Source: Turicibacter sanguinis (GTDB lineage Bacteria; Bacillota_I; Bacilli_A; MOL361; Turicibacteraceae). From it: DNA of 64,000 bases. This document shows, piece after piece, positions 24,634-32,747 of the stretch. The DNA lies in contig NZ_CP053187.1 in assembly GCF_013046825.1 (NCBI RefSeq), positions 685,001-749,000 of the forward strand, given 5' to 3'. Each line of letters starts with the position of its first letter. Positions within the stretch are counted from its first letter, which is position 1. The position numbers and the translations under genes were made by a program. Below the pieces are notes generated by a model, which searched no databases, was not told the origin of the DNA, and saw nothing but the letters and a program-made list of their open reading frames with translations.

Positions 24634-25815
24634 TTAGTTTTGTAATAGTTTAAGAGTTGATAAAACTTGTAAGCAAACCCCTACTTTAATTGCTTCCTCA
24701 TCAATATCAAACGTATTTTCGTGTAATGTTGCCTCAATTCCTTTTTTCTTATTTGAAGTTCCTAAACTGTAAAAACAAGATGGAACAGCCTGTGAAAAAT
24801 ATGCGAAATCTTCCACTCCAAGACTTGGATGGTCAAAGATAACAATATTCGTCTCACCTAATAAATCAGTGGCGACTTCTTTTACTTCATCAACTATGTA
24901 ATTATCATTAATTAATGGCGCATACCCTTCTTCAATTTCAACGAAGGCGTTCCCCCCATAAGCTTTACCTGTACTTTCAACGACTTCCACAATTCGTTTT
25001 TTCATAAAAGTTCTTGTTTCAAGATCGAGTGTTCTTAGCGTCCCTCTAATGGTTACGTCATTACAAACAATATTTCCTGCACTACCACCTTCAATCATTC
25101 CAAGGCTAATGACCGCAGAATTAAATGGGGATAAGTTACGACTTACAATTGTCTGTAGTGCTAAAATAATATTAGAAGCTATTACAATGGCATCAATTCC
25201 ATCTTGTGGATAAGCCCCATGAGCTTGTTTTCCTTGCACCTTAATCGTTAGCGTATCACTTGCCGCATGACATTTTCCATAATGGAATCCAATTTCACCA
25301 ACTTGTAGTGTCGGGCGTACATGTAATCCAAGACAATGTTCAACATGTGGATTTTCTAAACATCCCGCTTCAATCATCGTCTTAGCCCCACCTACTGTTT
25401 CCTCAGCAGGTTGGAAAAAGAGTTTTACATTTCCCTTAAACTCATCTTTCAAACTTTGTAAAACAAATGCTGTTCCAAGTAAAATAGTCGTATGAACATC
25501 ATGTCCACAAGCATGCATCTTCCCCGGATTTAACGATATGTAATCCGTTTTATTGACCTCTTGAATCGGAAGTGCATCAATATCCGCTCTTAACCCAATT
25601 GTTTTCCCGTCCGATGCACCTTCAATCAATCCTACAATTCCTGTTTCTCCAATTAACTGATCTATTTTAATTCCTGTTTCTTTCAAATAACTTTTAATTT
25701 TCGATGATGTTCGATATTCCTCTAATCCTAACTCAGGATGACGATGAAAATCTCGTCGAATTTCAACTAACGTCGGATAAATGGCGTCCACCATTTCTTT
25801 CACCTTTTGCTTCAC
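24634..25815 (-). CDS. M20 family amidohydrolase
   Basis: 393 residues. Di-metal hydrolase of the M20D group (N-acyl-amino acid or hippurate hydrolase type). Motifs: DFHRHPELGLEEYRTS, GLRADIDALPIQE, HACGHDVHTTILLG and QPAEETVGGAKTMIEAG supply the metal ligands; a dimerisation lid sits at about 185-300. GTG 25815 is preceded by GGGGAGG. Substrate unknown, likely an acylated amino acid or a cell-wall peptide given the LD-carboxypeptidase next door. Confidence 0.9.
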   Translation of the reverse strand: MKQKVKEMVDAIYPTLVEIRRDFHRHPELGLEEYRTSSKIKSYLKETGIKIDQLIGETGIVGLIEGASDGKTIGLRADIDALPIQEVNKTDYISLNPGKMHACGHDVHTTILLGTAFVLQSLKDEFKGNVKLFFQPAEETVGGAKTMIEAGCLENPHVEHCLGLHVRPTLQVGEIGFHYGKCHAASDTLTIKVQGKQAHGAYPQDGIDAIVIASNIILALQTIVSRNLSPFNSAVISLGMIEGGSAGNIVCNDVTIRGTLRTLDLETRTFMKKRIVEVVESTGKAYGGNAFVEIEEGYAPLINDNYIVDEVKEVATDLLGETNIVIFDHPSLGVEDFAYFSQAVPSCFYSLGTSNKKKGIEATLHENTFDIDEEAIKVGVCLQVLSTLKLLQN

Positions 25816-25886
25816 ATTTAAGCGCCTCCCCTAGTTTGAATACAGTACATCTCATTATATGTAAGTAGGGGCTTATCTTATGAATA

Positions 25887-25918
25887 TAAAAAAAGCCCAT
25901 CCTATAGGATGAGCTTTA
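25887..25918 (-). terminator. terminator of the GGDEF-EAL gene
   Basis: AAAGCCCATCC and GGATGAGCTTT pair around TATA; on the minus strand a T7 run follows. Confidence 0.8.
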
Positions 25919-25920
25919 GT

Positions 25921-28278
25921 TTAAATTAATTTTAATGCTTCTTCTTCACAGACTGGTTTTGAAAAATAATAACCTTGAATATAATCTATCTTCAAAGACT
26001 GTAACAATTTTAAATCTTCTTCATACTCTACTCCCTCTGCTACAACTGGTAAAGATAAAGTATGTGCTATATTAACGATCAATTTGACTAATCTAATAAA
26101 TTCCTCACCTTGACTCATTCCTCTAACAAAGCTTTGATCAATTTTAACCTGAGATAATGGCAAATGAACTAAATAATTTAATGAAGAATATCCTGTCCCA
26201 AAATCATCGAGTGAAATCTTTACGCCTAACGCTTTTAACGCTTTAAGTTTCTTCGTATTTTCCTTCATATTTTCCATTAAAACTGTCTCAGTAATCTCAA
26301 TTCCAATGAGACTTGGTGAAACACCAACTTTTTCAATCAATGATTTAAACTTATCCACAAAATTATGATTCATAATTTGCAAAGCAGAAATATTCATCGA
26401 AACAACCAATAGTTTAGTTGAATATTCATTTACCTTTTTTGCAAAGCGACATGAGTGTTCAATGATATAATCGCCAATTTCATCAATCATACGACACTCT
26501 TCAATCATTTTAATAATATCAATAATGGATACGTGCTGATATTTTGGATTATCCCATCTAAACAACGCCTCAAATCCTTGTAGTTGTTTATCACAAGTAT
26601 ATTGAGGTTGATAAAATAACGTAATTTCATTATTTTTAATAGCATCTCGTAAATCCATCTCGAGTTCGAGTGCAAATAACCGCTCCTTCTCTAAATCATC
26701 AGTGTAAATGACGAATTGATTTTTACCTTTTTCTTTTGCTCGGTAGAGTGCTAAATCACCTTGAAGTAATAAGTGATCCACATCAATATCACGCCCTTTG
26801 CTATTTACAATCCCCATACTAACTGAGATGATATTTGTCTTATCTCCTTTGCTAAACTCTGTTTTCATTTCTAATAAGATTTCATTAATCTTATTCATTA
26901 AATCAGTTTCAGAATTTAGATTTTTCCACACAACGACAAACTCATCGCCTCCAATACGAGCAACAAAAGCATCTTCACAAAGTGAAATTAGTTTTTTAGA
27001 AATCAGCAACAAGGCCTCATCTCCATAATGATGTCCAAAACTATCATTTAATTTTTTAAAGTTGTCTAAATCCATAAACATAACTGTTAAATTTAATTGA
27101 GCTTTTTCTGATTCAATATATTTGTATAAACTACGTCTATTATGCAGCCCAGTTAAAAAATCAGTATAAGCTAATCGTTTAATATGCTCTTGTGTTTTAA
27201 TATCTTCCGTCACCTCACGCATCAGTGCGACAATCCCAATCATTTTATTTGCAATATCAAAAACAGGTGCCTTATAAATTTCAGCAATTCGTTCCTCACC
27301 CCGTAACTCAAACTGACGGATAAATTTTTGACTACATCCTTCTTTGATGACAGTCTGATCTTCATAAGCAATGACCGCATTAAATGACTTATCTAATTCT
27401 GAAATTTTATATCCCACGATTGATTCTCGTGATTTGTTGTAATATTCCATAAACTTAGAATTTACATCAATGATTGTTCCATCTAATTCTTTTAAACATA
27501 TGGCAAATGGAATATTTTCTAAAATCATTTGAAGTTTGGCATCTTTGTTTCTAAGTTCTGTGACATCTCGTGCAATCCCTATTGTTCCAATGACTTCATC
27601 CAATTCATCAACGACCGGGGCTTTGTAAATATTAAATTCACGATATCCTTTTTTCCCGGGAATCACTTCCTCAAAAACAATTTGTCGTCTTTCATTCATG
27701 ACAATCAAATCATACTCTCGACATGTCTCTCCAATTTTTCCATCCCATACAAAGGAATCATCCCGCCCAAAAATAACATCATCGTCTTTACCTGAATGTT
27801 CTCTAAACTCACGATTCACTTTAATATATTGACTATCTGTATTTTTGAACCATGCCATATAAGGAGTATTATTTAATAAAGCATCAAATTGTAATTGACT
27901 ATTTTTAGATTCTCTAAGCACAGATATATATATCAAATAACTTTTAACTTTCAACTTAAGTTCTTCTATATGAAGAGGTTTCACAAGATAATCATGAACT
28001 CCCATCTCAATAAATGATGCTAAATTTTTCTTTTTCTCAACAACAATTAAAACAGGTTTGTTATCATATAATGAACAATTCTTTAACTCTTTTAAGTGTG
28101 ATAGGGCATGTTTATCATCCTCAATAATGATGAAATCAAATTCTTTTATTATAATCTCACGATGTGTTTCAAATTTTAAAGCATATTGTTGAAGAAATTC
28201 GTATGAAACTTTTTTTAACATTTTTTCAATGTCATGATTAGCACTAATAATTAATACCTGGATGTCTCTTTGTTTCAT
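25921..28278 (-). CDS. GGDEF-EAL cyclic di-GMP enzyme with receiver-like and PAS domains
   Basis: 785 residues. An N-terminal receiver-like domain (about 1-115, ending VHDYLVKPLHIEELK) is followed by two PAS domains (about 135-255, 255-375), a GGDEF domain (DFLTGLHNRR, ARIGGDEFVVVW) and an EAL domain (FEALFRW, NISALQ, EITETVLMEN, ISLDDFGTGYSS, VVAEGVE). The catalytic residues of both output domains look intact; the RxxD product-inhibition site before GGDEF is absent. No membrane segment from this start. ATG 28278 has GAGGG; the longer frame only adds a hydrophobic stretch without a site. It stands alone, with terminators on both sides. Confidence 0.9.
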   Translation of the reverse strand: MKQRDIQVLIISANHDIEKMLKKVSYEFLQQYALKFETHREIIIKEFDFIIIEDDKHALSHLKELKNCSLYDNKPVLIVVEKKKNLASFIEMGVHDYLVKPLHIEELKLKVKSYLIYISVLRESKNSQLQFDALLNNTPYMAWFKNTDSQYIKVNREFREHSGKDDDVIFGRDDSFVWDGKIGETCREYDLIVMNERRQIVFEEVIPGKKGYREFNIYKAPVVDELDEVIGTIGIARDVTELRNKDAKLQMILENIPFAICLKELDGTIIDVNSKFMEYYNKSRESIVGYKISELDKSFNAVIAYEDQTVIKEGCSQKFIRQFELRGEERIAEIYKAPVFDIANKMIGIVALMREVTEDIKTQEHIKRLAYTDFLTGLHNRRSLYKYIESEKAQLNLTVMFMDLDNFKKLNDSFGHHYGDEALLLISKKLISLCEDAFVARIGGDEFVVVWKNLNSETDLMNKINEILLEMKTEFSKGDKTNIISVSMGIVNSKGRDIDVDHLLLQGDLALYRAKEKGKNQFVIYTDDLEKERLFALELEMDLRDAIKNNEITLFYQPQYTCDKQLQGFEALFRWDNPKYQHVSIIDIIKMIEECRMIDEIGDYIIEHSCRFAKKVNEYSTKLLVVSMNISALQIMNHNFVDKFKSLIEKVGVSPSLIGIEITETVLMENMKENTKKLKALKALGVKISLDDFGTGYSSLNYLVHLPLSQVKIDQSFVRGMSQGEEFIRLVKLIVNIAHTLSLPVVAEGVEYEEDLKLLQSLKIDYIQGYYFSKPVCEEEALKLI

Positions 28279-28373
28279 GATATTTCCCTCAAATCTTAAA
28301 CGAATTTTGTCAATTAATATTATTATAATCAAAAAGAGGTGTAACTTATATAAAAACTCGATAATTTTATCCA

Positions 28374-28408
28374 CAAAAAAAGCTATTATCCATTATAGAT
28401 AATAGCCT
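28374..28408 (-). terminator. terminator of the ubiD-lpdD operon
   Basis: On the minus strand GGCTATTATC pairs with GATAATAGC around TATAATG, followed by T7. It closes the seven-gene operon. Confidence 0.85.
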
Positions 28409-28412
28409 ATCT

Positions 28413-28781
28413 CTATTTTAATTGTTCAATGATTTGAGTCATCATTTGATTAATAAGTGTCAGTAAATCGTTAATCTCATTAAAAGTAATATCCTTAATA
28501 TGAATTCCACAAGTTACAACAACAGTTACACCTAGCTCTTTTACTAATCGTTTCGCACATTTTAATACCACATCATCTTCTTTGTGTCCCGGAACTGTTA
28601 GTAAAGAAACCGAGGTTGTCTTTTTAGAAATATCATGTGGCATATCAACAGGAATTCCTAACGCTACAGCTCCAATATGAGGAATATCTCCACCTTCGAT
28701 TGTGATATTTAAATCGTTCCCCATTTTAATGATTCGGCATTTAATGTTGTGTTCTTTAAATTTTTCACTAATAACTAACAT
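28413..28781 (-). CDS. LpdD-like prenylated flavin chaperone
   Basis: 122 residues. The segment TIEGGDIPHIGAVALG and the later VVVTCGIHIKDIT resemble LpdD, the small protein encoded with UbiD-type gallate decarboxylase LpdB in Lactobacillus and proposed to handle prenylated FMN. It is the last gene of the ubiD-ubiA-ubiX-ABC operon, 16 bp after the permease, where such a helper for UbiD maturation makes sense. GAGGTG precedes the ATG. Family call made from recalled motifs; moderate certainty. Confidence 0.7.
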   Translation of the reverse strand: MLVISEKFKEHNIKCRIIKMGNDLNITIEGGDIPHIGAVALGIPVDMPHDISKKTTSVSLLTVPGHKEDDVVLKCAKRLVKELGVTVVVTCGIHIKDITFNEINDLLTLINQMMTQIIEQLK

Positions 28782-28797
28782 CTTAACTCACCTCAAA

Positions 28798-29553
28798 TTA
28801 ATTTCGTTTATAGCGACAGCAAATACTTTCTAAATAATCAATTAAGATGAACAATATTAGACCAACTAAACTTAACACGACAATTCCTGAATACATGTCT
28901 ATATAGTTGATACGCGACCATGAATCTTGAATAAAGTAACCTAATCCTTGCTTTGTTCCGTAGGCTTCTGCAAAAAATAATACAGAAAAAGCCGTCCCAA
29001 TTGATAGACGAATATTCGTTAACACCTCTGATAAAATAGCCGGGAATGTAACATGTAAAAATAGCTGCCAACGATTCGCTCCAAGACTGATGAGTGGATT
29101 ATAAAGTTCACCCTCTACATTTAAAACAGCGTCGCGTACCGATACGATGACCTGAAATACGGTAATTAACACGATAATCACGATTTTAGAGTTATCCCCA
29201 AGTCCATATAATGTCATTACCACAGGCAATAAAGCCGTTTTGGGGACAGGATAAACAAAATAGACGAGTGGGTTTAATAATTTATTACATCGCTTAGAAT
29301 ATCCCATCAAAAGTCCAACAAGTGAGCCAATAGTAAAAGAGATTAAGAGTCCGACAAAAATGCGATACAGACTCGCAAGGATATGAACATAAAATCCATT
29401 TTCAAAAAGGGTTGGTAAATTCAAATAAACTTTACCTGGCATCGGTAAGCTTCGAGTATCCATCAAGAACGATCCTATGATCCAAATAATATTTAACAAG
29501 ATGAACCCTTTGATAAAGCTCCATAATTTTTCTAATGAAGTCAATTCGCCCAC
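28798..29553 (-). CDS. ABC transporter permease (SsuC/TauC-type)
   Basis: About 250 residues with six membrane segments. The cytoplasmic EAA loop (YNPLISLGANRWQLFLHVTFPAILSEV) marks a binding-protein-dependent importer of the nitrate/sulfonate/taurine/thiamine-precursor type. It overlaps the ATPase gene by 13 bp; start may be TTG 29544. It is with a cognate ATPase and lipoprotein inside the ubiD-ubiA-ubiX operon, so the cargo is probably linked to that pathway. Confidence 0.9.
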   Translation of the reverse strand: MGELTSLEKLWSFIKGFILLNIIWIIGSFLMDTRSLPMPGKVYLNLPTLFENGFYVHILASLYRIFVGLLISFTIGSLVGLLMGYSKRCNKLLNPLVYFVYPVPKTALLPVVMTLYGLGDNSKIVIIVLITVFQVIVSVRDAVLNVEGELYNPLISLGANRWQLFLHVTFPAILSEVLTNIRLSIGTAFSVLFFAEAYGTKQGLGYFIQDSWSRINYIDMYSGIVVLSLVGLILFILIDYLESICCRYKRN

Positions 29554-30296
29554 CCCTTTTTAATTAATTTTTTCATATGATCGTATAATGTTAAATATTC
29601 AGGGTGTTGTCTGAAATGATTGTTGTTGAAAAGTGGATTTTCAATTATTTCTGTAATTTGTCCTGGAGTATTCGACATGATGATAATTTTTTTTCCCATA
29701 TATAATGCTTCATCGATACTATGTGTGACGAAGAAGGTGTTAATCTGATTTTCTTGCCAAATTTTTAAGAATAGTTCCTGTGCATCTTCTTTGATAATGG
29801 CATCTAGTGCTGAAAAAGCTTCATCCATTAAGAGTAAGTCAGGCTGCATTAGGAAACTGCGTACCATTGAGACACGTTGCTTTTGTCCCCCCGAGAGTTC
29901 ACTTGGATATCTTTTGTTAAGAGCATCAATATTTAATGTCTTCATCATCTCATTCATTTTATTCAATGTTTCATTTGTTACTTTTTCGCGTTTAATTTTA
30001 AAAGATAATAAACAATTTTCTTCGACTGTTTTCCACGGTAAAAGCCCAAAATTTTGAGGAATAAATCCTATCTTATGAAGATGAGGGTTAAGCTCCTCCC
30101 CGTTTAGAAGAACTTGACCCTCATACTCTTTGATTATTCCAGATAAGACATTTAGAAGTGTTGACTTCCCACACCCAGATGGTCCAATAATGGCACAGAT
30201 ATCATGACTATCTGCTGTGAAATTAATATTTTCTAATGCCTTAACCTCTTTATTTTTGCTTTTATAGGAAACAGATAAGTGATTTACCTGTATCAT
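29541..30296 (-). CDS. ABC transporter ATP-binding protein (SsuB/TauB-type)
   Basis: 251 residues. Walker [11 protein letters not shown]-loop IGFIPQNFGLLPWKTVEEN, signature LSGGQKQRVSMVRS, Walker B LLLMDEAFSALD and His in FVTHSIDEALYMG. The LLPWKTVEEN region is typical of the SsuB/TauB group. AAGGAGG lies 6 bp ahead of the ATG; 10 bp after the lipoprotein gene. Confidence 0.93.
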   Translation of the reverse strand: MIQVNHLSVSYKSKNKEVKALENINFTADSHDICAIIGPSGCGKSTLLNVLSGIIKEYEGQVLLNGEELNPHLHKIGFIPQNFGLLPWKTVEENCLLSFKIKREKVTNETLNKMNEMMKTLNIDALNKRYPSELSGGQKQRVSMVRSFLMQPDLLLMDEAFSALDAIIKEDAQELFLKIWQENQINTFFVTHSIDEALYMGKKIIIMSNTPGQITEIIENPLFNNNHFRQHPEYLTLYDHMKKLIKKGWAN

Positions 30297-30306
30297 AAAA
30301 GCCTCC

Positions 30307-31290
30307 TTATTGCATCGCGATGTTGTTGATTACATCAGCTGCTTTAATGTCTTTAGTTAATAAACCCTTATCTTTTGACCAGTCTAATACTTTTTGGACA
30401 TTTTCTTCAGCTGGTAAGTAGTTGTGTAAGTACTCAGGTAAAATGATATTTCCACGCATTTCATCTGAATAATTTGCTGCATTGATGATTACATCTTCAA
30501 ATTCAGCGATATCTGTGTTGTTAATATAATCGATTGCTTTATTATACGCCTTGTAGAATCCTTGAACAGCTTCTTTATTTTCATCAATTACTTCTTGTAA
30601 GAAAGCTGTCACTGAAATCATGATATCTTCATTGTAGATTTTATCTACTTCTTTTGCTCCATTTGCAATAGCCGTATCATTAAATGGTGTTGGTAAAATA
30701 GCTGCATCCACTTGGTTGTTTTGTAATGCTTCTAAACGAGCTGGCATAGCAGGAATTGCAATTTTTTCAATATCAGCTACTGTCATTCCGTTACTAATCG
30801 CTAAATAATCTGATAAATAATCAATCATTGTATTTTCTGAAATCGCCATCGATTTTCCTTTTAAATCAGCTAGCGTAGAAATTCCTGATTCAGGTGTTGC
30901 TACTAATGTCCAAGAACCATTTGTCGTCCCTGTGATTTGCATGTTAATATCAGAATTTTGATAAATTGAAATCGCAACTTCATCGCATAAAACTCCGTCT
31001 AATTCCCCTGCTTGTAAAGCCGCATCGCGATCTTTTGCTGCTGCGAATACTTGTAAATCAAGATCAATCCCCTCTTCAGTGAAATAACCTTGATCTTGTG
31101 CGATGATTAATGGAACAACATCAATCGAACTCATGACTCCAAAGCTTAATTTAGTTAATTCTGTTGTCTCAGTCGTTTCTGATCCTTCAGGAGTTGGTGT
31201 TACTTGCTCCTCTTTTTGATCACCACATGCAGCTAACATTGTTGTGGCCATCAAAGCTACTGCCATTAGTGAAAATTTCTTAATCTTCAT
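30307..31290 (-). CDS. NMT1/SsuA-like substrate-binding lipoprotein
   Basis: 327 residues. Signal peptide with lipobox LAACG (Cys about 22), acidic Thr/Glu linker, then the type II binding fold: SFGVMSSIDVVPLIIAQDQGYFTEEGIDL, the LDGVLCDEVAISIYQ segment, TPESGISTLADLKGKSMAISENT and AAILPTPFND. This family (SsuA, TauA, ThiY/NMT1, phthalate and other aromatic-acid binders) delivers small organic ligands to SsuC-type permeases. The gene starts inside the ubiX 3' end (11-bp overlap, GGGAGG within ubiX). The ligand is unknown; the operon points to an aromatic quinone precursor. Confidence 0.9.
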   Translation of the reverse strand: MKIKKFSLMAVALMATTMLAACGDQKEEQVTPTPEGSETTETTELTKLSFGVMSSIDVVPLIIAQDQGYFTEEGIDLDLQVFAAAKDRDAALQAGELDGVLCDEVAISIYQNSDINMQITGTTNGSWTLVATPESGISTLADLKGKSMAISENTMIDYLSDYLAISNGMTVADIEKIAIPAMPARLEALQNNQVDAAILPTPFNDTAIANGAKEVDKIYNEDIMISVTAFLQEVIDENKEAVQGFYKAYNKAIDYINNTDIAEFEDVIINAANYSDEMRGNIILPEYLHNYLPAEENVQKVLDWSKDKGLLTKDIKAADVINNIAMQ

Positions 31291-31864
31291 AGTTTGTATC
31301 CTCCCATTTTTTAAATAAATTATGATTTATATTAAGATAGCTTAATACCTTTCCTACAACGAAATTAACTAAGTCTTCTAAAGTTTGTGGATGGTGGTAA
31401 AATCCAGGCATCGCCGGAATAATAGTAGCACCTACTTTTGAAAGATGACACATATTTTCAAGATGAATCGTATTGAACGGAGTCTCTCTCGGTACAATAA
31501 TTAATTTACGTCCTTCTTTTAGTGCAACATCTGCTGCACGACATAGTAAATTTCTAGATAATCCATGGCTAATTTCTGCTAAAGTCCCCATTGAACAAGG
31601 CATCACAATAACAGCATCAAATCCATGTGAACCACTTGCCACTCCAGCAAATAAATTCTGATTATCTTCTAACTTAACAGTTGGTTGATTTAGTTCTCGG
31701 ATCCATTGCTTTAAATCTAAAGAGAGCTCATATTTAAAGACTTGCTTTCCTTTATCCGTCGCAATAACATGAACCAAGTAACCCTTTGATGCAAGTTCTT
31801 CAATCAATCGTTTGGCATAAATACTACCACTTGCTCCTGTGATTCCAACAACAATTTTTTTCAT
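31280..31864 (-). CDS. ubiX: flavin prenyltransferase UbiX
   Basis: 194 residues. It attaches a dimethylallyl unit to FMN to make prenylated FMN, the cofactor of UbiD decarboxylases. VGITGASGSIYAKRLIEEL start, the MPCSMGTLAEISHGLSRNLLCRAADVALKEGRKLIIVPRETPFN core and PAMPGFYHHPQTLEDLVNF end are diagnostic. Located between ubiA and the binding-protein gene with 10 bp and an overlap. Confidence 0.95.
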   Translation of the reverse strand: MKKIVVGITGASGSIYAKRLIEELASKGYLVHVIATDKGKQVFKYELSLDLKQWIRELNQPTVKLEDNQNLFAGVASGSHGFDAVIVMPCSMGTLAEISHGLSRNLLCRAADVALKEGRKLIIVPRETPFNTIHLENMCHLSKVGATIIPAMPGFYHHPQTLEDLVNFVVGKVLSYLNINHNLFKKWEDTNYED

Positions 31865-31874
31865 GATTAATCTC

Positions 31875-32747
31875 CTAAATTAAACAATCAAGTAATCCTG
31901 TCACTAAAAAGACAATACTGATAACTTGATTAATACTATAAGAAGCGATTTTAACATTTGTTAAATTATCTGGCTTCACTAACCTGTGTTGAATTACAAA
32001 TAATACCATATTTATTAATAAACCGCCATAATAAATTATACCCAATTGCGGAGCTAATAAGCCAACCATAAGTAAGAAAATGACAGCTAAAACATGAAAT
32101 ACCGATGAAATATGTAAGGCATTTTTCACTCCAAAGCGAGCCGGAATGGAATGAATTCCATTTTTCGTATCAAAATCATAATCTTGAGCACCGTAAATGA
32201 TATCAAACCCTGCTACCCATAATGTATTAGCAGCTCCCATCGCAAGTGGAATTAATGAAATTTTTCCTGTTACGGCAAGCCATGCTCCAACTGGTGCTGC
32301 TGCCGAAGTAATTCCAAGGACTAAGTGACACATCCAAGTAAAACGTTTCGTGTATGAATAAATCGTCATTAAGAATAACGCGATTGGGGATAAGATAAAA
32401 CAAATGGTATTTAACTGCCATGCTGCAAAGACCATAATAGCAAAACAGATCACAACAAAAATTAAAATTTCTTTTTTATTCATTAATCCCTGTGGTAATT
32501 GACGTGTTGCTGTTCGTGGATTTTTGGCATCAATTTCAGCATCAATGACACGATTTAAGGCATTCGCTCCTGTTCGGGCTGACATAAATGCAACTAAAAT
32601 CCAAAAGATAACTCTAAAATTTAACTTTCCATTTCCTGCAAGTAACATTGAAATTAAAGCAAATGACAATGAGAAAATGGTATGTGAGAACATGACTAGT
32701 ACTCCGTAGTCATTAATTTTTTTTCCTATTTTCTTAATCAATTCCAT
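31875..32747 (-). CDS. UbiA-family aromatic prenyltransferase (MqnP/TIGR01475-like)
   Basis: 290 residues, eight to nine membrane segments. Both Asp-rich motifs are intact: NRVIDAEID and DIIYGAQDYDFD, which hold Mg-polyprenyl diphosphate. The NPRTATRQLPQG stretch and overall length match the subgroup used late in the futalosine menaquinone route (MqnP) rather than MenA. It would prenylate an aromatic acid such as hydroxybenzoate or dihydroxynaphthoate. It starts inside the ubiD end (14-bp overlap, GGAG 5 bp before ATG 32747), so ubiD and ubiA are translationally coupled. Confidence 0.85.
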   Translation of the reverse strand: MELIKKIGKKINDYGVLVMFSHTIFSLSFALISMLLAGNGKLNFRVIFWILVAFMSARTGANALNRVIDAEIDAKNPRTATRQLPQGLMNKKEILIFVVICFAIMVFAAWQLNTICFILSPIALFLMTIYSYTKRFTWMCHLVLGITSAAAPVGAWLAVTGKISLIPLAMGAANTLWVAGFDIIYGAQDYDFDTKNGIHSIPARFGVKNALHISSVFHVLAVIFLLMVGLLAPQLGIIYYGGLLINMVLFVIQHRLVKPDNLTNVKIASYSINQVISIVFLVTGLLDCLI

